Below are positions 22,790-34,389 of a stretch of 64,000 nucleotides of DNA, in pieces. Every line of letters starts with the position of its first letter. Within the stretch, counting starts at the first letter, position 1. The notes beneath the pieces were generated by a model that worked only from the letters and a program-made list of their open reading frames with translations, was not told where the DNA came from and made no database searches. The stretch lies in assembly GCA_028583415.1 (NCBI GenBank), contig CM053267.1, forward strand, positions 18,483,814 to 18,547,813, written 5' to 3'. This DNA comes from Protea cynaroides. Taxonomy: Eukaryota > Streptophyta > Magnoliopsida > Proteales > Proteaceae. Made by a program: the position numbers and the translations under genes.

Positions 22790-24230
22790 ACTTGGAGTTG
22801 GAAGATGCTGAGAGACCATTACAGAGTATACTGGAAGCTCGAAAACCTTTGAAAGCTTTAGTCATAGCAAGAAAACTACAGTAGAAATAAGAAGAAGGAA
22901 GAAAAAGACGAAGAGATTGGGATTTATATAAACCCTTTTCCTGATGATGAACCTTAAGAGATTGCTTCGGGGGGGCCAACCCTAGGTCCGAGCCTAGGCC
23001 ATTATGGCCTAAAATGTAGCCTAGCGGCTAAAAACTGAAATCTCGAGGAGGAATTGCTTTAAGAGGGGACATATTTTTTATCCCCATGCATTCGAGTCTC
23101 TTCGCATTTAATGAAGCGTACCACATTGTCGTCCCTTTTGGAAGATCGTAGAGACTGGGGGGCCCATTAAATCCTTGCAACTTTTAGAATTTTACTGTAA
23201 ACATCAGAACGAGGATTGGCTAACGGTATCGTTCTACGTCACGCATTGATCCTCGGCCAGGTTGTTGGCCTCGGATAACCATTGCTAGTCGATCCTTCAC
23301 ATCGGCAGTTTGAGACTAAGGTGATTGCATTTTTATTGCTCTCCTAACCTTTCCAAGCCTACAAGGGCAAGGGGCACTTATTATGGAGATTATATCCCAC
23401 CTATAACAGCACGCCATGTGTACTCAACTCGTAAAATAAATTATCCAAAGATGATGTGGAACCCTCAATTTACGAGGTCCCCAAGGTTAACCTCTGAAGG
23501 AAACCAAGGACCTCGACGGTTAATACCATAGAGATTAAACCTCAGACATCGGAGCCTCGGAGCCTCAGAGCCTCATCCATTAGCGAAGTCAAGTCTCGGA
23601 GCTCGAAACCTTGCCCGTAATAGGATTACTTTTTAGAGCTCGACATATACAACTGGAAGCCTTATCCAGGATACCTCTCCAGTTAAGGAAAGTATCTATC
23701 GACCCGATATCTGGGAGTAATCTACGGAATATATCGATAGAGAGATGTGATTTGGAAATCTATTATGGATTTACATATGGAAAGATCCACCTAATCTCCA
23801 TGGCATGAAGCGTGATCCACGATACGTGCGATAATATCTTGCCTTATCAGGAAAGATATTAGACCTTCCAATTCAAGCCACCACCAACTTATATGTTCGA
23901 TGCAAGCAAAGGTAAACACACATTGAATTTTTACCTCAGAGCTCTTGTTGGGATTTCTTGCTGAATCCTCTCTGACAAAGGAGCAGTCACACTCATCCCT
24001 ATTCCATACTGCTTGCACATCGGACTATTTAAGCGTCAGAGTGGTTTGAGGGTTACCCAACCCAATCATCACACGGTGTTCTTCATATCATTGTGCAAGA
24101 GATTCAATAGAGCTAAAGCCTATTTGGTTCGGTGCGATAACACTACCAAATCTCGTATTTCTTGTAATTTAAATAGGGTTTTCATCTTAATGCCCTTAAA
24201 AATATAGTTTTGTCCAAACATGTATTGAAA
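22790..24230 (+). repeat. probable 3' LTR region of T, borders not fixed
   Basis: Non-coding. G-rich polypurine-like tracts lie at 22968-22977 and 23154-23164. A TATA-like ACTATTTAAG lies near 24020. A CTTGTAATTTAAATAG stretch near 24160 would suit an LTR R region. Ends cannot be called without the partner LTR. Short direct repeats of CCTCGGAGCCTCAGAG occur at about 23545-23575. Confidence 0.4.
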
Positions 24231-24370
24231 GGGCAGAATGTTCCTTGTCTGATGATCCGGAGTCTTCAAAGTTATGGTGGTTAAATGGCAGACGGGTTTG
24301 CCTTAAGAAAAATGAGGGGGCCTTGGTCTTCATCCCCTATGGGATGTAAATACTGTGATGCTTTGTACGG

Positions 24371-24980
24371 ATGACCAGTTTTTTACCCTTGGTCTTCATT
24401 GCCCAGAGCTCACTGTTTGGATATTATGCTCGAGTGTGTATTGATTCAATCGCACAAAACCATGACTCGTGGAAATTCTGCTTTCTGAAAATAGTTTGTT
24501 TCGGACGTGCAATTTCACCAGAAGTGGCCATGTTGCAATTTCACGTCAACTTGCCAAAGCGGCACCAAAACTGGTTAAAGTTTCCCCTGCGTCTGTGGGT
24601 GGTGCTTCTCCACCAATTATTGAGCCAGAAGTGGGCTCGGGGGAAAATCATGATGTTGGTGTTGGGGCACGAACCCCATGGACAGAGGTGGTGGATTCAG
24701 AGGAAGAAGGGGACTCTGGTGACTCAAAGGATTCGGTTTTGCCAGACAAGGGTGGTACGGTGTCTCTAAGTTTATGGAAACAGTTCCATTATATATATAT
24801 TTCTTTGGCTCTAGAGTTATCAAGGAATGAGGCTCGTGAACTGATCCCTATGCAGGTGGCCTTAAATGATAATATTTCTATTGGGATTGGGAATGCCTTG
24901 ATGTTGCACACTGTCTCAGATTCTGGATCTGTCTCGACTAGTAATCATGGATGCGTTGCAATGGTTAACCATTAGCAGGT
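24371..24980 (+). pseudogene. LINE 1 ORF1, C-terminal part
   Basis: ORF1 proteins bind RNA. YYARVCID near 24430 matches the segment that follows the DUF4283 domain in plant LINEs. After a frameshift, FRTCNFTRSGHVAIS (24508-24552) is the zinc knuckle with its last Cys changed. The rest (24553-24975) is acidic and low in complexity (VVDSEEEGDSGDSKDS), as usual for ORF1 tails. The N-terminal DUF4283 core is missing. Confidence 0.6.
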
Positions 24981-25079
24981 GGCTGTTGTTAACTCTTCAA
25001 TGCAAAATGACACCATTCCATTTATAGTTGTAAATCGGGGATGGAGGAAGTAGGTTCAGGATGAGCCATTCCCGAGAAG

Positions 25080-26110
25080 ATCTTCTCGGTTGGCTAAACA
25101 ATAATGTTTCAAATGAAGGCTTTCTTATGAAATATCCCCGGAGTTTTGAATGCCAAGGCAAAAACCACTTTGAAAGTAGTGCTAAGGAGCATAATAAATA
25201 GGTTTTATGCCTTACGGAGACTTTGGTGCATCCCTCAAAATTCCTTAATTTTTTCTTCCATGCTTTAGGATATTGTGTGGAATTCATTCACAGTTCTAAG
25301 CTGTCTAAACATCCTAACCTTTGGGTTCTCTAGAAATCAGGTTTGCCTCATCTATCGGTGATCATGTCTTTTGAGAAGTAGATTGCTTGTTCTTGGGTGA
25401 TTATGGGTGAACCTCATTTCTTCTCCTTATATCATGCCTATTGTTTCAGGGGTTAGCAGAGATCATTCTGGGTTGACCTTTTCTCTATTGGATTTTGGTT
25501 GGAGATTTTAATGTATGTCTCTACGGTCATGAAAAATGGGGGTCTGATAGTTTTAACTTAGGAGCTGCTGTGGAGTTTTCTGCCATGGTCAATTCAATTC
25601 ATCTCGTTTGATTGTCGTACAAAGGTGCAAAATTCACATGGTCTAACATTAGTTTGGTAATGTCCGTGCAATAAGAGATCGGTGTCTCTATAATGATGTT
25701 TGGATGCCACACCATGAGGAGTGTTTTCAACGGGTCATTCCCTGTATCAGCTCTAAATGGAGTCTCTATAATGATGTTTTGATCTGTTGTGAGGAGATTC
25801 CTCGCGCTGGAAATGTACCTTTCAGGATGCAACGATTCTGGACAAAGCATGCAGATTTTCTGTCTGTAGTTATAGATTTATGGACATATCCGGTTCGAGG
25901 ATCTCCTTTATTTATTGTCAGCTAGAAACTTAAATGACTCAGAGATGTCCTGCGGCTCAAAATGAGTTTTTCCAAAGATTGATGAGGAGGTCATTCATTA
26001 TGGGATTTTTCTTGAAGAAATCCAAGAAACCATTGAGTCGGTTGGTCTCAATGGCATGATTTTTTCCACTGAAGCCGAAGCTAAGGAGGTCGTTCAAAAG
26101 GATTTAGGGC
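25080..26110 (+). pseudogene. LINE 1 ORF2 endonuclease
   Basis: Apurinic-like endonuclease that nicks the target. LTETLVHPSKF near 25210 holds the conserved Glu (usually LxETK). VGDFNVC near 25499 is the DFN motif, and GAKFTWSN near 25625 and VPFRMQRFW near 25818 are typical of the C-terminal half. A small internal duplication of CTCTATAATGATGTTTGGAT-like sequence (about 25684 and 25764) disrupts the region of the final SDH motif. Several stops and frameshifts. Confidence 0.75.
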
Positions 26111-26123
26111 TCTAAGAAAAATT

Positions 26124-27033
26124 ATGGCTCTAAGAAAAATTATGGGTGGAAAAATCCAGAAATTTTGGTTGCAATGTAGTGATCAGGATACGAATTTTTT
26201 CCACATTTCTTCTAAGGCTCATCGGGTTCGTGGTGTGATTCTTGAGCTGCATCATGAGGATGGTCTGATTCTTTCGAATCAAGGTCAAATGGGTGCATAT
26301 GTTGCTCATTATTATGAAGATTTTCATCGTGGATCTTGTCTGACTAAACACCATGATCTTTTTGAGTGCATTATGAGGTCAGTATCCGGATGATAACATT
26401 AAGCTTAATGCTACTCCTTCAACTAAAGAGGTTAAAGAGGTTATATTTGATTTCAATGTGGATAGTGCTCCGGGTGTGGATGGTTTTCCAGCACAATTTT
26501 GCATAATTGGTTGAGGAATAATTTTAGAGGATGTTTGTCGGGCTATTGAGAATTTTTTTTCTAAGAAGTTGTGGTTACGAAAGGAATTAATAACAATTTT
26601 CTTACCTTGATCCCTAAGGTGGAAAATGCTATGCGAAATTCTCAGCTCCCTCCCACATGTGTGGGTAATTTTTATTCAAAATTATCCCAAAATTCTAGCC
26701 ACTCGCCTTGGTTTGGTGCTTGGTAATCTTATTTCTAAAGAGCAGGGTGCTTTTTTAAAGTGCGTTTGATTTACACTAACATTAGCTTGGCTTTCGAGTT
26801 AGCTACTTTTATGGAATGAAGGTCTATGGAGGTAGTATGGCCTTGAAGTTAGATGTTTAAAACCCTATTACACTTTAGAGATGAAATTCTTATTTGATGT
26901 GATGCGTTAGTTTGGTTTCTCTAAAATTTTGATTGATCAAGTATATCACATTCTGCATTCCGCCCAGCTTTCCATTCTTTTCCATGGAAGTCGAGTGTGT
27001 TTCATTAAAGTGGTGCGGGGTTACGGTAGGGTG

Positions 27034-27069
<36 letters not shown>

Positions 27070-27505
27070 TCTGCTGTTGTTTATTCTTGCTAAAGAAGTT
27101 TTATGCAAGGGTTTGCGCCACCTTAGGGAGATTAGTTTGATCAGTCAATTATCAAGCTCTCGGAATATTAGAGTGCCTACCCATCTTTTGTTTGCAGATG
27201 AAATTTTTATTTTCATGACTGCATGTCTCTACAGTCTGCGAGAGTTGAAGAACTTTCATAATAAATACCAGGCATATGTGGGCCATCAGATCAACTTGGC
27301 CAAGAGAAAGATTTTCTTTGGCCAGCTTGCTTTGTCCAAGAAAAACAAGATCAGTTCTCTGCTTGGATTATCTAAAAGAAATTTTCCTACCAAGTATCTT
27401 GGGATGGAAATATTTATAGGAAGAGTTAAGAAGGATTATATAATGCCTTCGATTGACAGATTTAAGAACAGTTCTGTTGTTGGAACTGTCGTCTATTGTC
27501 TATGA
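26124..27505 (+). pseudogene. LINE 1 ORF2 reverse transcriptase
   Basis: The upstream linker has KFWLQCSDQDTNFFH (26124-26393). RT follows with DSAPGVDGFPAQF near 26460, LATRLGLVLGNLIS near 26695 and HSAQLSILFHGS near 26955. A GLR-stop-GDPLS box at 27018-27041 runs into a CT microsatellite. HLLFADEIFIF near 27182 is the FADD box with its second Asp changed to Glu. The fingers/thumb region (VGHQINLAKRKIFFG, YLGMEIFIGR) continues to 27505. Clearly L1-type; inactive. Confidence 0.83.
27037..27064. repeat. (CT)14 microsatellite inside the RT GDPLS box
   Basis: A perfect CT run begins within the codons CCT CTC of Pro-Leu-Ser in the conserved GDPLSP motif. Normal RT sequence (FILAKEVL) resumes right after, in a different frame. 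Confidence 0.95.
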
Positions 27506-28144
27506 CAGGCCATTTGTTTTATCTAGCATTCTTGTTCATAATTTTTCAATTCTACTATTGGAATTCTTCTCTCATCAGTTTGGTAGAAAGAGAGATGCAG
27601 AATTTTATTTGGAATGGAGACCCGGATGAGTGCAAAGCTATTGCTATGAGATGGAGTATGGCTTGCAGTCCGAAGGAGGGTGGGTTGGGTATCCGTCACT
27701 CGCGTGATGTAAATCTTGCGATGCTTGCCAAGCAATCTTGGTCTATTAAAATGACTGATTTTAATTTTGCAAGATATAAGCATGGTCGTTATATAAAGCT
27801 AGAAGAGTCTAAGGGCACAGCTGTCCAGTTTTTAGCTGTGTGTATGGTGTTAAAAAAGTGTGGTGTTGGGCGTTGGACAAAATTCGATGTGTTATTGGGG
27901 ATGGATCCACTATTGATTTTTGGTGCAATAATTGGTTCTGAGACTGTTCTATTGCTGAAGTTTCAAGCTTGAGTATATTTTATCAAAGATATGTATGCCT
28001 TAGTTTCTGATTTCATTGTTGATGGACCTTGGATTTTTCATCCTATTTCTTTTGTGTTCCTTCGAAGCATTTGTGACATAGCTAGGGCAATTCGTCTCCA
28101 AGCCGCTGGGGTTAAGGATAAACGGATTTGGTCAAGTTCAAAAG
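27490..28144 (+). pseudogene. LINE 1 ORF2 region after RT
   Basis: A frame of about 158 codons contains EREMQNFIWNGDPDECK, ACSPKEGGLGIRHSRDVN and LAMLAKQSW, the conserved block after RT in plant LINEs. KDKRIWSSS near 28120-28140 starts the zf-RVT region. The sequence breaks off there. Confidence 0.8.
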
Positions 28145-28149
28145 TAACC

Positions 28150-28690
28150 CTACCTTCGACATTGCCATTAGTAGGGAAAGAACTAAAATATCAAAATCAG
28201 AACCTAGGATGCCCTTGGGCATCCCAACGCACATCCCTTAGAACAAAAGAGGGATATGATACCAAATGGTTAGAAGTCTGAGATCGACCCGTAGATCTAG
28301 ATAACCCATCGGTGACTACATTCACTTCAAGGTAATAGTGCATGATACACTACCGAATTCGACTAAGAAAAGGATGGATACTATTCCATTACTACAAACA
28401 CAACCATGGGATAGACGCTTGCAGCAAAACCGTAGTAGAGTTACTTTTTATCCATAAATGGGAATAGCCTTGATCCACAACACTCCTAACACCGATCATC
28501 ACTACTATGAACTCAGCATAAAATTCATTGAAACTTTTAGGAATACTACAAAAGATGAAATCATAGTATCTGTTGAATTTCATAAAATCCCACCAACTCA
28601 AGCTTAACCAGAGTTCCCCAACGAGCTCCTATCTATATTTAGCTTCACCAAATTCCCCACTAGCTTTACCCATTGGACTTGCTTCATAGA
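28150..28690 (-). pseudogene. minus-strand RNase H domain fragment (plant LINE type)
   Basis: Read leftward from about 28690: WVKL...LVKLNIDRSSLGNSG (first Asp region), then FYAEFIVVMIGVRSV (Glu helix), GYSHLWIKSNST (DS motif with Asp changed to Asn) and EVNVVTDGLS (from REgN-AD-LA). It ends in WDAQGHPRF near 28180. This is the RVT_3 RNase H found at the end of plant L1 ORF2 or in solitary RNase H proteins. It is opposite in direction to LINE 1. It could be the 3' end of LINE 2, but no RT joins them. Confidence 0.68.
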
Positions 28691-29942
28691 AAAGGCCTTC
28701 AGTTAATTGGCTAAAATCCAATAAAAAATTAAGAAGACAAGACATGGCAAACAAATAGATATACCATTAATATCCACCATAAGTTTCAAGGGAAAATTCG
28801 TCTAGGTTCAAGGTATGATAAGAAAGTTTCAACTCTTCAATATTGAAGTGAAACTCTTCTAAGTTTCAAGAGATAAACTCTTCAAGGTTCAAAGGAGAAG
28901 ATAAGCTTCAATCCAATTTTTTATTTACAAACCAACTGCTTACGATATGAATTTATCACTATTTATAGGCCTTACAAACTCTTAAATATCTCAAAATAAC
29001 ATCAACCATTTTCTATAATTTTAAAGCTGAGATTTTGCATAGAGAAAATAAAAGAAAAACATAAATGATTTAATAATTTCAATACATAGAAACTTGTCCC
29101 AGTATAATGATTATTGTTCCTACGCATAAAAACTTGCTTCAAGGAGATGACTTTAGAAAGACTTTCTTAGTCAATCTATATGAAGAGTCACATTGGTAGA
29201 TGATGTATAAATAAGCTTCAAAAACAGTGTCCACATCATCATCCACCAAAGTACATGAAAAAACTATTCTATACATGCTCAGTAAAAATGTCATAACTCT
29301 CTAAGATAGCTTAAATTAATCTCAAGTCAAAGTCATATAAAATGTAATTCATAAGTCTACAACTTTCATATTTTGAGTATTTTAAAATTTAAAATATAAA
29401 TATTTTGAAAATACCCTTGAAATCAGTACATGTGTTAAAAATTGATTTTCACAACATGGACTATATGGGCTAGTTCGGACTTAGTTGTGTTGGTTCCAAA
29501 ATGGGTTGTGGTGCTTGTAGACCATGAGTTAAGCTTGATATTTTCCTTCGGCCTTGGCTTGAATATGGGATAACATTTTAAAAGCATATGGGGTTGACCC
29601 ACATGAATAGAGAGTTGGTTGGAGACGGGCACATGGGTGTGGGTATGGGCTACATCAATGACACACAGTCAGTAAATCTTGAATAACTTCTTGTATAGAT
29701 ATCAAATTGAGATTATTCAAATTAAATTTTATAGCTCAAAGATAGGGCAACAACCTTTGTGAAATAAGAATTTTTCAACTTCTAAATGAAAGATGGTGAA
29801 AAAGTGGACGTCCAAGAAAGAATTTTGTACTTGACAGAAATCCAAGAAATGAGAATAACACTCAAAAAACAATTCTTCAAGATTGTTAAGGGAGGGAAGC
29901 TTACCAAATCTTCAAGGCTAGATTATATTTCTTTTCAAAGCT
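28691..29942. other. AT-rich stretch without recognised gene
   Basis: No coding signal. On the minus strand a TATA-like GGCCTATAAATAG (near 28969) is followed downstream by repeated GTTTCAAG-type words (28790-28890), perhaps a relic promoter or LTR. The ATCTA duplication of the chromovirus cluster begins at 29943. Confidence 0.4.
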
Positions 29943-29947
29943 ATCTA
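29943..29947. other. target site duplication ATCTA, left copy
   Basis: ATCTA directly before TGTCACACCCC. The same five bases follow the last LTR at 46910-46914. Confidence 0.85.
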
Positions 29948-30191
29948 TGTCACACCCCAATTTTGGACTAACCAATGTTATGATGAACCGTCATGAAAAT
30001 CAACGGTTCAAATCAGGATCTCGTATAGGCTATGCCAACCATGTTAAACCAAAACACATTCCATAGTAATAATCAAAGTAAATAAATAAATAGCGAAAGT
30101 CTTATTAATAATGAACTGAGAGTCTACAGTGATCATTAAATATTTAACAAGTTATCTTCAAGTAACCAAAACATTATTAATACTGATTACA
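29948..30191 (-). repeat. left fragment of the C 3' LTR
   Basis: TGTCACACCCC onwards matches the start of LTR d at 44614, including the CCCC and the TTGGACTAA-type reading. Cut at 30191 by LTR a. Confidence 0.85.
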
Positions 30192-32655
30192 TGTCACACC
30201 CTAATTTTGGACTACCAATGGTGTGATGAACCGTCATGAAAACCAACGGTTCAAACCAGGATCTCGTATAGGCTATGCAACCTATGTTAAAAACCAAAAT
30301 ACATTCCACAATAATAATCAGAGTAAATAAATAAATAGTGAAAGTCTTATTAATAATGAACTGAGAGTCTACAGTGATAATTAAATATTTAACAAGTTAT
30401 CTTCAAGTAACCAAAACATAATTAATATTGATTACAAGTATCACAATACGAAAGTTAACCACTAAGTGTAAACATAGTTAAAACACTAGTTTGACGAGCC
30501 ATATTCGTCCTCCACAGCTTGCACATCCAGAGCCGATGCATGTCCACGCATTGACATATTCATATAATCTTCAACCGTAACATCTGCAACATTAGAAACT
30601 AAAAATAATTGTGCACGCAAGGGTCTGCTCTCCAACTTGAGCTCAGTGAGAAAATAAAACAATGCAACAAACATATGCATGCATTCAATTCATATCTTTG
30701 GTTTGATTTTTAAGTTTGCAATGTACTATAAAGAGGTTTGGTGGCCCCTGCACCACTATACATGAGTGTGTGAATCCATCTAATGGATCAAACATCATTG
30801 CCATCCCACATGCACCCACCATGGAATAGAGATAGAGCTAAAGTGTCTGGATCAAACACCGCTAATACTTACCCTGATGCCCTACTCATACCAACACGTA
30901 AGCCCCTATTGACGAGGGCTTGCAAACTGGGCTCGCAACTAACCAATATTAATGTCAAACAGTGTATCCAAGGCCTCATCCCAGCATCCCTCAATTTGTC
31001 CGTAGAGATAGAGCTAAGGCCCCCCGACAGAGTCAGAGACCATACAGTCCGAGACTACCTTCCCTGATGCCCTAAGCCGTAATAGTTTTGCTAAGGTAAT
31101 GGCGATACGAAAATGTTAGTGGAAAAAACATGAGTAGAGATAGAGCTAGAGTATGCTGATGAGGTCAAAGACCACCATACCACGTCCTCCCCCTGATTCT
31201 CCACTAGCATCCAACACACTAACCACACACATACACTCACATGTTTATTCCTAGCATCATCATCTTCATCATGTTATAAATAAACAGAATTAAATAAGCA
31301 TAAACAATAATAGCAGGAATATTGGATGACATGTGAGATGCACATTACAAGCATACAAGCATAGAATCTATCACGACATTAGACTCAATAAAGTAAACAT
31401 TTTATTATTATCCAATTAGTTTAGGTCTTGTTCCCTCACCTTTGATCGATGGTTGTTCCTCTCCTAAGCTTTGGAAGTGACTTTGAATCTATTAGGAACC
31501 TAAACAATTAATGTATTTAAGTTAGGGTTCAAGTTTACCAAGTTACAGTAGTTAAAAACCTTGTTTGGTCTCAAAATATGCTTACTATTATCATGTGGTG
31601 GCACGTGTGGTCGAACCCTATGGTCGCAATATATGAGACCACACACTATGTGGTCAAACCCTGTGGTCACATTTTATGCGACCACACTATGCGACCACAC
31701 CTTTCCTGGGAACTTCCCGAATAGCTATGGTCGACCCTCTGGTCACCCTGTGGTCAACCACAGGCTGCGACCACATGATGTTTGATCAATTTTTCATCTC
31801 AATCTGAATTCTTCCTGAGTTAATTCCTTGACTCATCACTTGGGTTGATCCTATGGTTGTCCTATGGCCATTATCTACAGTTTCTCATTATCAATTATTC
31901 CTAACCTATTTTCTCATGGTGTTTCTTAGAAATTCCATAACGAAAATCATTATACTAGATTTAACACATCAACTTGAAAAGAACCTATTCTATCTGATCT
32001 ACCCCATAGAGTCAAGTCCATACCTTAAGCTTGCTGTAGAGAGATAAAACTTTTCTCTACAAAACCTTCTTCTCCAAGCTTCTTCTCCAAATCTCCTTCT
32101 TCCCCTTCTCTTCCTTTCTCTTTCTCTCTTAGGTTTAGGGTTTCAATTTGAGATCTAAAAGAGTGAGAGGGGCTAAGGAACGTCCATTATATAAAGGAAA
32201 ACCTCCATATAAAGTCTCACTTCAATTAGGAAAGAGTCTCCCCTCAAATTAGGAAAGTTTCCTAAACACGGAGTTTGTTCAATATTGTGTGGTAGCACGT
32301 GGGGTCGCAGAATCCATCGACCACCCGTCCAAAATATGCGACCACACGTTGTGTGGTCTCATATGTGTGGTCTCATGTGTGAGGTCTCATGTGCGACCAC
32401 ATGTATCGACCACACGTATCGACGACACCCCTCAAAAATTCCACCGCACGTCCAAAATTTACTGGTTTTTAGTTTTTGACTAGTTTCTTCCATTCAAACT
32501 TAACCAATCAACCACGCCAACTAAATTTGACTTGTTGCTTACCTTATCTTGTGGTTCTTCATACAATTGGTTCACTTGAGTCGATTATGATGGAAAGACC
32601 GATCGCGACACGAAAACGTAAGGTTAGACCGGGTTCATGGCGTGCGGGTCTTACA
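30192..32655 (-). repeat. LTR a (3' LTR of copy B)
   Basis: TGTCACACCC to GGGTCTTACA, 2464 bp on the minus strand. About 10 differences from LTR b in the first 290 bases, nearly all transitions. Minus-strand TATA box at 32187-32195. Contains three GTAGAGATAGAGCTA subrepeats (about 30827, 31003, 31134) and GTGTGGTCGC-type clusters (31600-31780, 32285-32430). Confidence 0.93.
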
Positions 32656-32759
32656 ACTCCACCACCCTTAAAAGAAATTTCATCCTCGAAATTTATACGT
32701 ACGGATCTTACAACTCCCCCATCCTTAAAAAAAAAATTTCCTCGAAATTTGAATATACT

Positions 32760-33790
32760 TCGGAGTTAAATAGGTGGGATTACTACTTCCGCATTGTATC
32801 TTCCTCTTCCCATGTAATCTTCTCCACGTCTTGTCTTCGCCAGGTTACCTTTATATAATAATTATCCCAACTTTGGAGATGTTTTACCTTCCAACCAATA
32901 AACTAGGCTAGTACCCCTTTAATAGTTAAATCTTTTATCTAATCCAGTTGATCCATGGTTAATACCTTTGATAAAAAATCTCCAATGTACTTCTTCAATA
33001 GAGACATGCAAAATACATCATGCACACTAGACATGGATAGCGGTATTGCTAGTTGATATGCAACTTTTCTATGTCTCTCCAAAATTTTTATGAGGTCCAA
33101 AACATATATAGGATACAACTTTCCCTTCTTGTCGAATCGTTTCAAACCATACATAAGTGATATCTTTAAGAACACTTTGTCACTTATGGCGAACTCGAGG
33201 TCTTGGTGTCTCTTCTGACAAACTTGACCTATCTTGGCCCTTTTCTTTGATCCTGTCTGCCACTCGATAGGTTTTTTCAGCAGACTCAGGTCTTACAATT
33301 CCTTATTCTCTGACTTCATTCCAAAACAAAGGAATTCGACATTTCTACCGTACCATGCTTCATAGGTGACATCTACATGGTAGCTTGGTAGCAAATTCAA
33401 TCCGTGGTAACTTCTCAACTCAAACTCCTTAAAATCAATTTCACAAGCTCGGGGCATATCTCTTAAGAGTTGTATAGTCCGCTCTGACTGTCTGTCGGTT
33501 TAAGGTAAAATGAGATACTAAACTTCAACTTCGTTCCGATTGTTTCTGTAGATCCTCCCAAAACTTCGAGATAAAGCATGAGCCTCTGACCGACACTATG
33601 TTCTCAGGCATACCATTCAATCTGGCAATATTATCTACATATAGCTTAGTTAGCCACTCCAAAGCACACCGATGTCGTATAGCAATGGAATGAGCTATCT
33701 TCATAAGGCAATCAACATTCACCCAAATTGCATCAACCGATCTGGGAGTCAGTGGAAAATCGATGACATAGTTCATTGAAATGCAATTTC
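32760..33790 (-). pseudogene. integrase and chromodomain of B
   Basis: The core at 33525-33776 has YVIDFPLTPRSVDAIWVNVDCLMK (first Asp kept). VSVRGSCF lacks the second catalytic Asp (SDRD became SVRG). The GPY/F region at 32939-33175 has SLLKKYIGD and SSVHDVF. The chromodomain (VTWRRQDVEKITWEEED) ends near 32760. Frameshifts and stops interrupt it. The tail around 32656-32843 is the part repeated at 40859-41046. Confidence 0.8.
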
Positions 33791-34389
33791 ACTTCTAGAC
33801 TGGCTCTGATAGTGGTTGTAGTAAGCCATGTTGGTCTTTGTCTTTCAGCCTTTACTTGCGGATAATTTAGTCACTAAAACATGCATCTAGCCATAAATAC
33901 TTCCATTTCCTTCCACCAGAATAATCTCTTCATATTTTGGTATATTTTGAACTTCTAGGATGTACCCAATACGGAATAGAATGGGATTTTAGTATTTTCT
34001 TGTATTTATGATCAGCGTTTTTCACTTTCAAGTATATATAATCATCCTCTGTATCTCAGGACATTTTTTGCATCCGAACTAAGTCAGGGTTAGGTTTTTC
34101 TTTTTCTAAATCTTCTTGCACCGTTCTTATATACGGATCTAACAAAATTTCTACTTTTACTTCATCCATCAATTCAAAGATGATCTGTAATGCCACAAGC
34201 GCAGCCGAGGAACTATTGCTTCATAAGTTCATCCATAAGTTCTCGCTCAATTGGATCATCACGAGTTTTTATTATATGTTACTCTTCTTCTAAATCTGAA
34301 TCTGTTGCTGTGAAACACAAGACAACTATTGTACTAGGTCCTCCTTTTGTCTTCATTATTCCTTGTTGCTCAAAACCTCAGCTACCATA

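Larger units (their letters stand above)
18694..24230 (+). mobile_element. Tat/Retand-like element T, right part
   Basis: This holds the integrase C-terminus, a repeat-filled 3' UTR, a long antisense ORF and a probable 3' LTR. The order pol - tandem repeats - antisense ORF - LTR matches what is known of Tat-lineage (Retand-like) plant elements. The right border is not fixed because no second LTR is in the window. Confidence 0.78.
24240..28144 (+). mobile_element. L1-type LINE 1, left part
   Basis: It carries the end of ORF1, the endonuclease and the reverse transcriptase of a plant L1 LINE on the plus strand, in normal order but broken by stops and frameshifts. It stops inside the RT-associated zinc-binding region near 28144, where unrelated minus-strand sequence begins. 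The missing remainder fits the segment at 52140-53248. The 5' end is truncated within ORF1. Confidence 0.82.

Noticed and set aside
24997..25287. 96-codon minus frame
   Set aside because: Opposite strand of the LINE 1 endonuclease; the plus strand carries the motifs.
28253..28268. Possible minus-strand primer site (GATATGATACCAAATGG)
   Set aside because: It has mismatches and lies inside a readable RNase H end (TDGLS...HPRF), so the similarity to a primer site is chance.
30783..31067. 94-codon frame, repeated at 38998-39267 and 45208-45492
   Set aside because: It lies in LTRs a, b and d and is conserved only because the LTRs are; no coding character.
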